A stretch of 6,225 nt of DNA from NCBI GenBank assembly GCA_947306035.1, contig CAMZFG010000060.1, positions 1 to 6,225 of the forward strand, in the 5' to 3' direction. Origin of the DNA: an uncultured Clostridia bacterium (GTDB lineage Bacteria; Bacillota; Clostridia; Oscillospirales; CAG-272). The notes beneath the pieces are model-generated. The model was not told the DNA's origin. It worked only from the letters and a program-made list of their open reading frames with translations, and did not search any database. Of the stretch, positions 1-5,869 are shown piece by piece. Within the stretch, counting starts at the first letter, position 1, and each line of letters begins with the position of its first letter. The translations under genes were made by a program, and so were the position numbers.

Positions 1-77
1 ACCGTTTCGGGGTCTGTCAGCCACGCGCCGCAGGCGGCGATGCGCTCGGCGGCGTGCTTTTTCTTGCGGGCGCGCAT
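1..77 (-). CDS. trmB: N-terminal fragment of a probable tRNA (guanine-N7-)-methyltransferase TrmB
   Basis: This is a partial gene, running off the left edge of the window. The minus strand from the ATG at 77-75 is open to position 1 and gives 25 complete codons, starting [15 protein letters not shown] and continuing through a CGAWLTDPET stretch. The pattern MRxRxKxxA at the extreme N-terminus, followed by a short helix and a D/N-P motif, is typical of Bacillota TrmB, which methylates G46 of tRNA with S-adenosylmethionine in the cytoplasm. The SAM-binding and catalytic parts lie outside the window, so the call rests on the N-terminus alone. The start codon overlaps the ychF stop by one base (TGATG), which implies translational coupling and one transcript with ychF. 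There is no separate promoter between them. Another short, basic N-terminus could mimic this, so certainty is moderate. Confidence 0.6.
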   Translation of the reverse strand, partial: MRARKKKHAAERIAACGAWLTDPET

Positions 78-1171
78 CAGACGTTGAAGCGGAAGACCAC
101 CACGTCTCCGTCCTGCATGACGTAGTCCTTGCCCTCGCTGCGGAGAAGCCCGGCTTCCTTGACGGCGGCCATGCTGCCGAGGCGCCTCAGGTCGTCGAAC
201 GCCACCACCTCGGCGCGGATGAAGCCGCGCTCGAAATCGCTGTGGATCTTGCCGGCGGCGCCGGGCGCTTTGGTGCCTTTGACGATGGTCCAGGCGCGCA
301 CCTCTTTCGGGCCCGCGGTAAGAAAACTGATCAGGCCGAGCAGAGCGTAACTGGCCTTGATCAGACGATCCAGCCCGCTTTCGGCAATGCCGAGATCGGA
401 GAGGAACGCCTGCTTTTCCTCGCCGGAAAGTTCGGCGAGTTCCGCCTCGATCTGCGCGCAGACGGGCAGCACGGCGGCGTTCTCGGCGGCCGCCAGGGCT
501 TTGAGTTTGGCGTAAAGCGGGTTGCCGACGGGTTCTTCGCCCGCGTCGTCCTCACCCACGTTGGCCACGTAAATGACCGGCTTCATGGTAAGCAGAGGCG
601 TGTCGGCGAACAGCGCCTTCTCCTCGTCCGAAAGTTCGACGGTGCGGGCCGTTTGCCCCGCTTCCAGCGCCGCCAGCACGCGTTCCAGCACAGAAAGTTC
701 CGCCGCCATGGCGCGGTCGCCCTTCATGGCTTTTTTGGTGCGGTCCACGCGCCGCCCCAGCACTTCCATATCGGAGAGGATCAACTCCATGTTGATGGTC
801 TCCACGTCGCGCGCGGGGTCGACGGAGCCCTCCACGTGGATGATGTTATCGTCGGCAAAGCAGCGCACCACGTGCAGAATGGCGTCGACCTCGCGGATGT
901 GCGAGAGAAATTTGTTGCCGAGCCCTTCGCCCTCGGCCGCGCCGCGCACCAGCCCCGCGATGTCCACGAATTCCACCACGGCGGGGGTGTATTTTTCGGG
1001 GTGATACAGTTCGGCGAGAAAGTCGAGCCGCCCGTCGGGCACGGGCACCACGCCCACGTTGGGGTCTATGGTGCAGAAGGGATAGTTGGCAGATTCCGCT
1101 CCCGCCCCCGTCAGGGCGTTGAACAGCGTGCTTTTGCCCACGTTGGGCAGACCTACGATACCCAGTTTCAT
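77..1171 (-). CDS. ychF: Redox-regulated ATPase YchF (Obg-related, OLA1 family)
   Basis: This complete 364-residue protein matches the family length of about 363. It is a cytoplasmic P-loop NTPase of the TRAFAC/Obg group that prefers ATP, binds ribosomes and is linked to translation and oxidative-stress control. What is seen: the P-loop GLPNVGKST at residues 7-15; [10 protein letters not shown] at 31-40, including the Cys that corresponds to the redox-sensitive one reported in E. coli YchF; the G3 motif DIAGLVRGA at 70-78, followed by [10 protein letters not shown]; and NVGE at 204-207 in place of the NKxD of true GTPases, the family signature for relaxed nucleotide specificity. A coiled-coil-like helical insert lies around 120-185, and a TGS domain fills about 280-364. 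The ATG has a good ribosome site (CTCCTTT on the plus strand, 1178-1184, i.e. AAAGGAG) six bases upstream. It is followed directly by the trmB-like gene and diverges from the two-component operon. No key residue is missing. Confidence 0.97.
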   Translation of the reverse strand: MKLGIVGLPNVGKSTLFNALTGAGAESANYPFCTIDPNVGVVPVPDGRLDFLAELYHPEKYTPAVVEFVDIAGLVRGAAEGEGLGNKFLSHIREVDAILHVVRCFADDNIIHVEGSVDPARDVETINMELILSDMEVLGRRVDRTKKAMKGDRAMAAELSVLERVLAALEAGQTARTVELSDEEKALFADTPLLTMKPVIYVANVGEDDAGEEPVGNPLYAKLKALAAAENAAVLPVCAQIEAELAELSGEEKQAFLSDLGIAESGLDRLIKASYALLGLISFLTAGPKEVRAWTIVKGTKAPGAAGKIHSDFERGFIRAEVVAFDDLRRLGSMAAVKEAGLLRSEGKDYVMQDGDVVVFRFNV

Positions 1172-1203
1172 GGTCTTCTCCTTTGTCGTGTGTCGTTGGC
1201 ATC

Positions 1204-1232
1204 ATAATAGCACAAAACGCGGCGCCTTGCAA
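1204..1232 (-). promoter_or_regulatory. Sigma-A-type promoter for ychF-trmB
   Basis: Read on the minus strand there is a TTGCAA -35 box (1232-1227), a 17-bp spacer and a TATTAT -10 box (1209-1204). The -10 is preceded by TGC, giving an extended -10. Transcription would start near 1197 and leave a leader of roughly 26 nt holding the ychF ribosome site. The call rests on motif match and position; no start site is mapped. Confidence 0.55.
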
Positions 1233-1290
1233 GTGTCCGCCGCGAAAAAGAAGCGCTTTTGCGGTCTCATTTTCCAAAAAATATGAACTT

Positions 1291-1313
1291 TTTGAAAAAA
1301 AGGCCTTTTCAAA
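1291..1313. promoter_or_regulatory. Inverted repeat overlapping the regulator promoter, candidate operator
   Basis: The perfect arms TTTGAAAA (1291-1298) and TTTTCAAA (1306-1313) flank a 7-bp spacer, AAAGGCC. Inside sits a second perfect palindrome, AAAAGGCCTTTT (1298-1309). The right arm covers the -35 box of the response-regulator promoter, so a protein bound here would compete with or contact RNA polymerase. OmpR-family regulators more often bind direct repeats, so the binder is not evident. The stretch is AT-rich in a GC-rich genome, and part of it could be an UP element instead. Confidence 0.4.
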
Positions 1314-1334
1314 TATTAAAAAATGTGCTATAAT
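1306..1334 (+). promoter_or_regulatory. Extended -10 promoter of the two-component/HtrA/MgtC operon
   Basis: A consensus TATAAT at 1329-1334 is preceded by TGC (an extended -10, TGnTATAAT). A TTTTCA -35 box (4 of 6 consensus bases) at 1306-1311 lies 17 bp upstream. The predicted start is near 1341, which gives a leader of about 45 nt. A weaker overlapping option, TTGAAA (1292-1297) with TATTAA (1314-1319), is possible. This is the only convincing promoter seen for the five plus-strand genes. Confidence 0.65.
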
Positions 1335-1386
1335 GCTAGAGAATATAGACAAGTCAGTCGAAAATCCGAAACCGGGAGGAAAGACA

Positions 1387-2079
1387 ATGGTTGGCACAAA
1401 AATTCTGGTCGTGGACGACGATATCGACATCTGCGATATCCTGAAAACGCATTTTGAGGCCGAGGGCTGCGAGGTCACCACGGCGAACGACGGCGTGGAG
1501 GCCGTGACGGCTTTCAAGACCGCAGAGCCCGATCTGGTGCTGCTGGACATCATGCTGCCCAAAAAAGACGGTCAGCAGGTCCTGGCCGATATTCGCAAAG
1601 AGTCGAGCAAGCCCGTCATCATGGTCACCGCCAAGGGCGAAGTGTTCGACAAAGTGCTGGCGCTCGAAATGGGCGCGGACGACGTCGTCGTCAAACCGTT
1701 TGACCTCAAGGAACTCAGCGCCCGCGTCAAGGCGGTCCTGCGCCGCTACCAGTCGCACATGCGCCCCGACGATTCGGACGTCATCATCTTCGACAACTTT
1801 GAGATCAGCCAGGATCGGTTCGAACTCAAACTGAAAGGCAAAAAGGTCGACATTCCGCCGAAAGAACTGCAACTCCTTTACTGCCTTGCCTCCAACCCCA
1901 ACCGGGTGTTCAGCCGCGAACAACTGCTCGAGCACGTGTGGGATTTCGCGTTTCTCGGCGACAGCCGCACCGTTGACGTGCACATCAAGCGCCTGCGCGA
2001 AAAGCTGGAAGGCGTCTCCGACAAGTGGGCGCTGAAAACGGTGTGGGGCATCGGCTACAAGTTTGAACTTTATAACTGA
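1387..2079 (+). CDS. OmpR/PhoB-family response regulator transcription factor
   Basis: This is a complete 230-residue cytoplasmic DNA-binding regulator of the usual size. The receiver domain (about 4-118) has the acidic pocket DDD at 10-12, the phospho-acceptor Asp54 in VLLDIMLP, the switch Thr81 in MVTAKG and the conserved Lys103 in VVKPF. The C-terminal winged helix (about 132-228) shows PPKELQLLYCLASNPNRVFS and the recognition-helix region GDSRTVDVHIKRLREKL, ending in WGIGYKF. The start is the ATG at 1387: it has a strong GGGAGGA site (1374-1380) six bases upstream, and a longer open frame from 1183 would run through the promoter. One oddity: position 100, where PhoB-like receivers normally carry an aromatic residue (ADDY), is Val (GADDVVVKPF). 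It precedes its probable partner kinase by 101 nt. The target genes cannot be read from the sequence; autoregulation is plausible given the inverted repeat at its promoter. Confidence 0.96.
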   Translation: MVGTKILVVDDDIDICDILKTHFEAEGCEVTTANDGVEAVTAFKTAEPDLVLLDIMLPKKDGQQVLADIRKESSKPVIMVTAKGEVFDKVLALEMGADDVVVKPFDLKELSARVKAVLRRYQSHMRPDDSDVIIFDNFEISQDRFELKLKGKKVDIPPKELQLLYCLASNPNRVFSREQLLEHVWDFAFLGDSRTVDVHIKRLREKLEGVSDKWALKTVWGIGYKFELYN

Positions 2080-2103
2080 CGGATAGGGTCGCCGGTCGGA
2101 AAT

Positions 2104-2141
2104 GGGCATTGCATGCGTGCAATCGCCCTTTCTGTCTTTTT
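2104..2141 (+). terminator. Terminator-like hairpin between regulator and kinase genes (possible attenuator)
   Basis: GGGCATTGCA (2104-2113) pairs with TGCAATCGCCC (2118-2128) around a TGCG loop, giving ten base pairs with one bulged C (2124). The stem is followed by TTTCTGTCTTTTT (2129-2141), an interrupted T tract. That is the layout of an intrinsic terminator, but the T tract is broken by C and G, so partial termination is more likely than complete. It lies inside an otherwise colinear regulator-kinase pair and could lower kinase and downstream transcript levels, or act as an RNA processing/stability element. Confidence 0.45.
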
Positions 2142-2164
2142 GACGACCGCGGGGTCGGCATGAG

Positions 2165-2173
2165 AAAGGAGGG
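2165..2173 (+). promoter_or_regulatory. Ribosome binding site that fixes the kinase start
   Basis: AAAGGAGGG is a near-perfect anti-16S match, seven bases before the ATG at 2181. Two upstream in-frame ATGs (2109 and 2160) have no such site, and the first lies within the hairpin stem. A GTG at 2178 is in frame and also near the site but is less favoured. Confidence 0.75.
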
Positions 2174-2180
2174 AAAAGTG

Positions 2181-3647
2181 ATGTTCAAAAGCGTGTTCGC
2201 TAAATATATCACCACGTTCATGTGCATCATTTTCATCAGTTTTCTCATTCTGACGCTGCTGATCGCCATTATGGTCAACAACTACGCCGCAGACGCCAAG
2301 CGGGACGCGCTCTCCGTGGCGGCGACCAACGCGGCCGATTTTCTCGGCGACCGCATGCCCGCCAACTCCACCGAAAAAGAGGGCTTTGCCCGTATGATCC
2401 GCACCATGTCCGTCGACGCCAAGCGCGTCATGGGCACCATTCCGGCGGCGGAAGACGACGTGACCATGCTGGTGACGGACCGCGACGGCAACGTGCTGCT
2501 CGTCACGGGCAACGAGAGCCGCGTCAAAGAGGGCGGCCGCGTGCCGCGCGCCGTGCTGGACGACGTCAACAGCGGCACCGTGGTGTCGGGCAGCGAAGAT
2601 CTCGGCAGCGTGCTTTCCGGCTCCTATTTTTACTGCGCCGCCCCCGTGCTGGCTTCCGGCAACGACGAGGTGTGCGGCACGGTGTTCGCCTGCTCCGGTT
2701 CCGACCGGCAGGACGCCCTGCTCGGCGTGGTCATCAAAACGGTCATCATCGGCAGTCTTTGGATCATGCTGGCCGCCCTTGTCGCCGTCTATTTCATCAC
2801 CGAAAAGATCATCGGGCCGCTGCGCGACATGAGCGATATGGCGCGTTCCTTTGCCGCCGGCAACTTTGAGGCGCGCGTGCCCGTGCGCGGACACGACGAG
2901 GTGGCGGAACTGGCCACGGCTTTCAACAACATGGCGGGGTCGCTTTCACAGCTCGAAACGCTGCGCAATACCTTTATGGCCAACGTGTCGCACGATCTGC
3001 GCACGCCCATGACCACCATATCGGGCTTTATCGACAACATCCTGTCGGGCGCCGTCCCGCCGGAAAAACAGCCCTATTACCTTTCGCTCATCCGCGGGGA
3101 AGTGCAGCGCCTGGCGCGTCTGGTCGCCTCGCTGCTCGACATTTCCCGCATCCAGGCGGGCGACCGCAAATTCGAGATGAAACCCTTTGACGTCTGCGAG
3201 ATGGCGCGCCTGATCCTCTTCTCGTTCGAGCAGAAGATCGAAGACAAAAAACTCGACGTCGACTTTGCCTGCGACGAAGAGCGCATCGTGGCGCTGGCCG
3301 ACCACGACGCCATTTACCAGATCCTGTATAATATCTGCGACAACGCCGTAAAATTCTCAAGAGAGGGCGGCAAACTCTCCGTTTCGCTGAAGAATACGGA
3401 AAACGGCCGCGTGTGCGTCAGCGTGTATAACGAGGGCGCCGGCATTGCCGCCGAGGACCTGCCCTTCGTGTTCGAGCGGTTCTATAAGGGCGACAAGAGC
3501 CGCGGCCTTGACAAAACGGGCGTCGGCCTCGGCCTGTTCATCGCAAAGACCATCATCGACGCCCATCACGAAAAGATCTGGGTGGAAAGCGAGCAGGGCG
3601 CGTGGTGCCGCTTCTCCTTCACCCTGCCGCGCGCCGACGCGGACTGA
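2181..3647 (+). CDS. Membrane sensor histidine kinase (HAMP-HisKA-HATPase_c)
   Basis: This complete 488-residue kinase is the likely partner of the upstream regulator. Order of parts: transmembrane helix about 9-32; external sensor about 33-180; second transmembrane helix about 183-207; HAMP linker about 208-260; HisKA with the phospho-acceptor His271 in ANVSHDLRTPMTTI; then the ATPase domain with the N box (YNICDNAVKFS, Asn388), G1 box NEGAGI (417-422), F box FVFERFYKGD and G2 box GVGLGL (447-452). The first G1 position is Asn rather than Asp, a substitution that also occurs in active kinases of the family. The sensor resembles a small PAS/Cache fold (TMLVTDRDGNVLLVTG, then GSYFYCAAPVL), but no ligand is identifiable. 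It contains Cys152, Cys165 and Cys171, unusual outside a Gram-positive membrane. There is no cytoplasmic PAS domain, unlike WalK; the architecture is closer to CssS-type kinases. The protease gene follows after 20 nt. Confidence 0.95.
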   Translation: MFKSVFAKYITTFMCIIFISFLILTLLIAIMVNNYAADAKRDALSVAATNAADFLGDRMPANSTEKEGFARMIRTMSVDAKRVMGTIPAAEDDVTMLVTDRDGNVLLVTGNESRVKEGGRVPRAVLDDVNSGTVVSGSEDLGSVLSGSYFYCAAPVLASGNDEVCGTVFACSGSDRQDALLGVVIKTVIIGSLWIMLAALVAVYFITEKIIGPLRDMSDMARSFAAGNFEARVPVRGHDEVAELATAFNNMAGSLSQLETLRNTFMANVSHDLRTPMTTISGFIDNILSGAVPPEKQPYYLSLIRGEVQRLARLVASLLDISRIQAGDRKFEMKPFDVCEMARLILFSFEQKIEDKKLDVDFACDEERIVALADHDAIYQILYNICDNAVKFSREGGKLSVSLKNTENGRVCVSVYNEGAGIAAEDLPFVFERFYKGDKSRGLDKTGVGLGLFIAKTIIDAHHEKIWVESEQGAWCRFSFTLPRADAD

Positions 3648-3667
3648 AAACGTGAGAAAGGAGTTCC

Positions 3668-5089
3668 ATGGCAGAACAGCAAAACGACCGCACGGAAAAC
3701 GCCGGGCAGTCGGAATTTACCACTGATATAAAAGAAACTCCAAAAGAGCAGGAAGTTCTTACCACCGATACGGAAAACGCCACGGACGAGCAGGCGGTTT
3801 CTCCCACCGACGCGGAAAACGCCACGGAAGAACAGGCGGTTTCCCCCGCCGACGCGGAAGCGCCCGCCGACGAGCCGCCCGCGCCGACCTGGCGCTACGT
3901 GACCGTTCCCGACGAGCAGGGCGGCGTTCGCCGTTTTGCCGCGGTGTTCGCGCTGGTGTTCGGCCTTGCCGCGGTGCTGTTGGTCGGGGCGCTGTTCCTC
4001 GGCAAAAGCGGTTTTCATTTTGTCGATCACGTCAATACCACGCAGACCGTGTACGTGCGGGAATACGATCCCGCCTCGGGGCTGCTGACCCCGAACGAGG
4101 CCGCCGACCGTGCCAGGCAGTTTACCGTGGCCGTTTCGGTGCGCACCGCCGCGGGCGTTTCGGGCGTGGGTTCCGGCTTTGTGTGGCGTGAGGACGGATA
4201 TATCCTGACCAATCACCACGTGGTGGAGAACGCCGCCTCGGTGCAGGTGCTGTTCTCGTCGGGCGAGGCGCTCGACGCCACCGTGGTCGGCAGCAACGCC
4301 GACGCGGACGTGGCCGTGCTCCGCGTGGCGCGCACCGGGCTCACGGCAGCCCCCGTCGGGCAGTCGTCTCTGCTGTTGACGGGCGACGACGTGGTGGCCG
4401 TCGGCACGCCGGCGCGGCTCGATTTCGCGGGCACCGCCACCTTCGGCAAAGTCTCCTGCCCCGCCCGCATCATGACCTTTACCGACGAGTCGGGCGTGGT
4501 CAGTAAAAAAATGACGCTGATCCAGACGGACACCAGCGTCAATCCCGGCAACTCCGGCGGCCCCCTGGTCGATATGTACGGCCGCGTGGTGGGCATTGTC
4601 GTGATGAAAGTGATGAGCGTGGGCGGCACCAACTACGACGGCATCGGCTTTGCCATTCCCATCGACGGGGCGGTGATCGTGGCCGAGGCCATCGTGCGCG
4701 ACGGCGCCTTTACCGGCGTCAATCCCATTGCCGCGCCCCGCACGCTGCTCGGCGTTTCCGGCCGGGGCCTTGCCGCCGGCAAGTGGTATTCCGACCCCGC
4801 CAAAGAGGAGATCACCGAATCCGATACGGCGACGGAGACCTGCACGTTCCGCATGCCGACGGACGGCATTTACGTCATGTCCGTGGGCGACGGCGGCGCC
4901 GTCGGCAAGATCGAGGTCGGCGATATCATCACCCGCATCGACGGGCTTCGTATGTATACCATTTACGACGTCATCGCGGCGGTCAACCGGCGTCAGCCCG
5001 GCGAGATCGCCACCGTCACGCTGCTGCGGGAAAGCGGCGGCGATTACACCGAACGAACGGTCGAAGTATTACTCACGGCGGAGCGTTGA
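3668..5089 (+). CDS. Membrane-anchored HtrA/DegP-like serine protease with PDZ domain
   Basis: This complete 473-residue protein probably degrades or refolds damaged proteins at the outer face of the membrane. Residues 1-88 form a cytoplasmic tail, strongly acidic in 1-75 (20 Asp/Glu against 3 Lys/Arg) and containing a 14-residue tandem repeat. One transmembrane helix lies at about 90-112. The trypsin-fold domain (about 145-345) has a full catalytic triad: His184 in TNHHVV, Asp214 in DVAVLRV and Ser296 in NPGNSGGPL. A C-terminal PDZ domain (about 358-470) begins at TLLGVSG and includes KIEVGDIITRIDG. A polar insert of about 25 residues (roughly 371-397) follows the first PDZ strand. The AAAGGAG site ends only four bases before the ATG, slightly tight but workable. 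The gene sits 20 nt after the kinase and 25 nt before an MgtC-family gene. HtrA proteases linked to two-component systems are known in Bacillota, and control by this pair is inferred from that. Confidence 0.95.
   Translation: MAEQQNDRTENAGQSEFTTDIKETPKEQEVLTTDTENATDEQAVSPTDAENATEEQAVSPADAEAPADEPPAPTWRYVTVPDEQGGVRRFAAVFALVFGLAAVLLVGALFLGKSGFHFVDHVNTTQTVYVREYDPASGLLTPNEAADRARQFTVAVSVRTAAGVSGVGSGFVWREDGYILTNHHVVENAASVQVLFSSGEALDATVVGSNADADVAVLRVARTGLTAAPVGQSSLLLTGDDVVAVGTPARLDFAGTATFGKVSCPARIMTFTDESGVVSKKMTLIQTDTSVNPGNSGGPLVDMYGRVVGIVVMKVMSVGGTNYDGIGFAIPIDGAVIVAEAIVRDGAFTGVNPIAAPRTLLGVSGRGLAAGKWYSDPAKEEITESDTATETCTFRMPTDGIYVMSVGDGGAVGKIEVGDIITRIDGLRMYTIYDVIAAVNRRQPGEIATVTLLRESGGDYTERTVEVLLTAER
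3764..3847 (+). repeat. Two 42-bp tandem repeats in the protease cytoplasmic tail
   Basis: The two in-frame units span 3764-3805 and 3806-3847. They encode TDTENATDEQAVSP and TDAENATEEQAVSP, and a degenerate third unit begins ADAEAPADEP. Codons for ENAT and QAV are nearly identical between copies, which points to duplication by slippage or recombination. Copy number may vary between strains; that is inference. Confidence 0.85.
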
Positions 5090-5114
5090 CGCCCCGCGAA
5101 AGGAAGGATGAACT

Positions 5115-5852
5115 ATGCTTTTCCCATTGGAAGCGCTCCGCACGCTGACGCCGGCGAACTGCGCGTGGGTCGCGCTGGTGCGGCTGGCGATCGCCGCGTT
5201 CTGCGGCGGCTGCATCGGGCTTGAGCGCGGGCGCAAACGCCGCCCCGCCGGTTTCCGCACGCACATGCTGGTCTGCATCGGCGCGGCTTTAGCCATGGTT
5301 TTAAGTCAATACCTGTCCATGATGACCACGTCCTACTGGGCCGATATGGTCACCTTTTCGGGCAACCGCTTTACCGACGTTTCGCGTTTCGGCGCGCAGG
5401 TCATCAACGGCATCGGCTTTCTCGGCGCGGGCACCATCATCGTCACGGGGCACCAGGAAGTCAAAGGCCTGACCACCGCGGCGGGTCTCTGGGCCGCGGC
5501 CTGCACGGGGCTGTGCGTCGGCGCCGGATACTACGAGGGCGCGCTGCTCGGCTGCGTCCTGATCCTGGCTACCATCGTCCTGCTCTCGCGCGTCGAGCGC
5601 TGGATCATGGCGCGTTCCCGCAACCTCAATATTTACGTACAATTCGTCAACATCGACGACGTGGGCGCCATCATCGCCGCCATCAAGGAGCAGGGCATCC
5701 GCATTCTCGACGTGGATATCCACAAGCACCAAAGCGGCGATCTCAACCAGAGCGCGGTGTTCTCGGTGCGGCTGCCCAAGCGCCTGCACCACGCGGTGCT
5801 GCTCTCGTCGCTTGCCAAAGTCGAAAACGTGCGCGCCATTGAGGAACTGTAA
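5115..5852 (+). CDS. MgtC/SapB family membrane protein (first of a tandem pair)
   Basis: This complete 245-residue integral membrane protein has about five transmembrane helices (roughly 17-36, 49-67, 93-111, 119-138 and 140-159), then a cytoplasmic ACT-like domain (about 168-245). Family hallmarks seen: GLERGRKRRPAGFRTH (35-50), RFGAQVINGIGFLGAG (91-106) and VKGLTTAAGLWAAA (116-129). In Salmonella and mycobacteria MgtC supports growth at low Mg2+ and in macrophages, and in Salmonella it also acts on the F1Fo ATP synthase. Relatives are common in harmless Bacillota, where the role is largely unknown. The loop between helices 2 and 3 (about 68-91) is 12 residues longer than in the paralog that follows. 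A GAAAGGAAGG site (5098-5107) precedes the ATG by seven bases. The protease ends 25 nt upstream and the second MgtC gene starts 17 nt downstream. Confidence 0.93.
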   Translation: MLFPLEALRTLTPANCAWVALVRLAIAAFCGGCIGLERGRKRRPAGFRTHMLVCIGAALAMVLSQYLSMMTTSYWADMVTFSGNRFTDVSRFGAQVINGIGFLGAGTIIVTGHQEVKGLTTAAGLWAAACTGLCVGAGYYEGALLGCVLILATIVLLSRVERWIMARSRNLNIYVQFVNIDDVGAIIAAIKEQGIRILDVDIHKHQSGDLNQSAVFSVRLPKRLHHAVLLSSLAKVENVRAIEEL

Positions 5853-5869
5853 GGAGAGGGGGAGAGAAC

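Noticed and set aside
242..1207. Long plus-strand open frame (321 codons) opposite ychF
   Set aside because: It is antisense to a clear ychF, its translation is rich in His/Gly/Arg with no motif, and it arises from the GC-rich codon pattern of the real gene.
1241..1263. Imperfect inverted repeat CGCGAAAAAG / CTTTTGCG between the divergent promoters
   Set aside because: It is short and mismatched, has no T tract in a useful orientation, and follows no gene end, so I do not call a terminator or operator.
1183..1386. N-terminal extension of the response regulator to an ATG at 1183
   Set aside because: It would translate through the promoter, and that ATG has no ribosome site. The ATG at 1387 has a strong one and matches family length.
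846..1562. Minus-strand open frame spanning the ychF start, the intergenic promoters and part of the regulator
   Set aside because: It crosses both promoters and two well-supported genes, and its sequence is low-complexity Arg/Ser/Ala-rich.
2140..2145. TTGACG as a -35 box of a separate kinase promoter
   Set aside because: No acceptable -10 box lies 16-18 bp downstream; the region there is the ribosome site.
2070..2894. Minus-strand open frame opposite the kinase (274 codons)
   Set aside because: It is a shadow of the kinase frame: His/Gly/Asp-rich, with no ribosome site or family motif.
3764..3870. Tandem repeat as a CRISPR-like or mobile element
   Set aside because: The units are directly adjacent, in frame and without spacers, inside a protease gene; it is a protein-coding repeat.
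3566..4219. Minus-strand open frame opposite the kinase end and protease start
   Set aside because: Its apparent repeats (RNRLLVRGVFR-like) are only the antisense of the 42-bp repeats in the protease tail.
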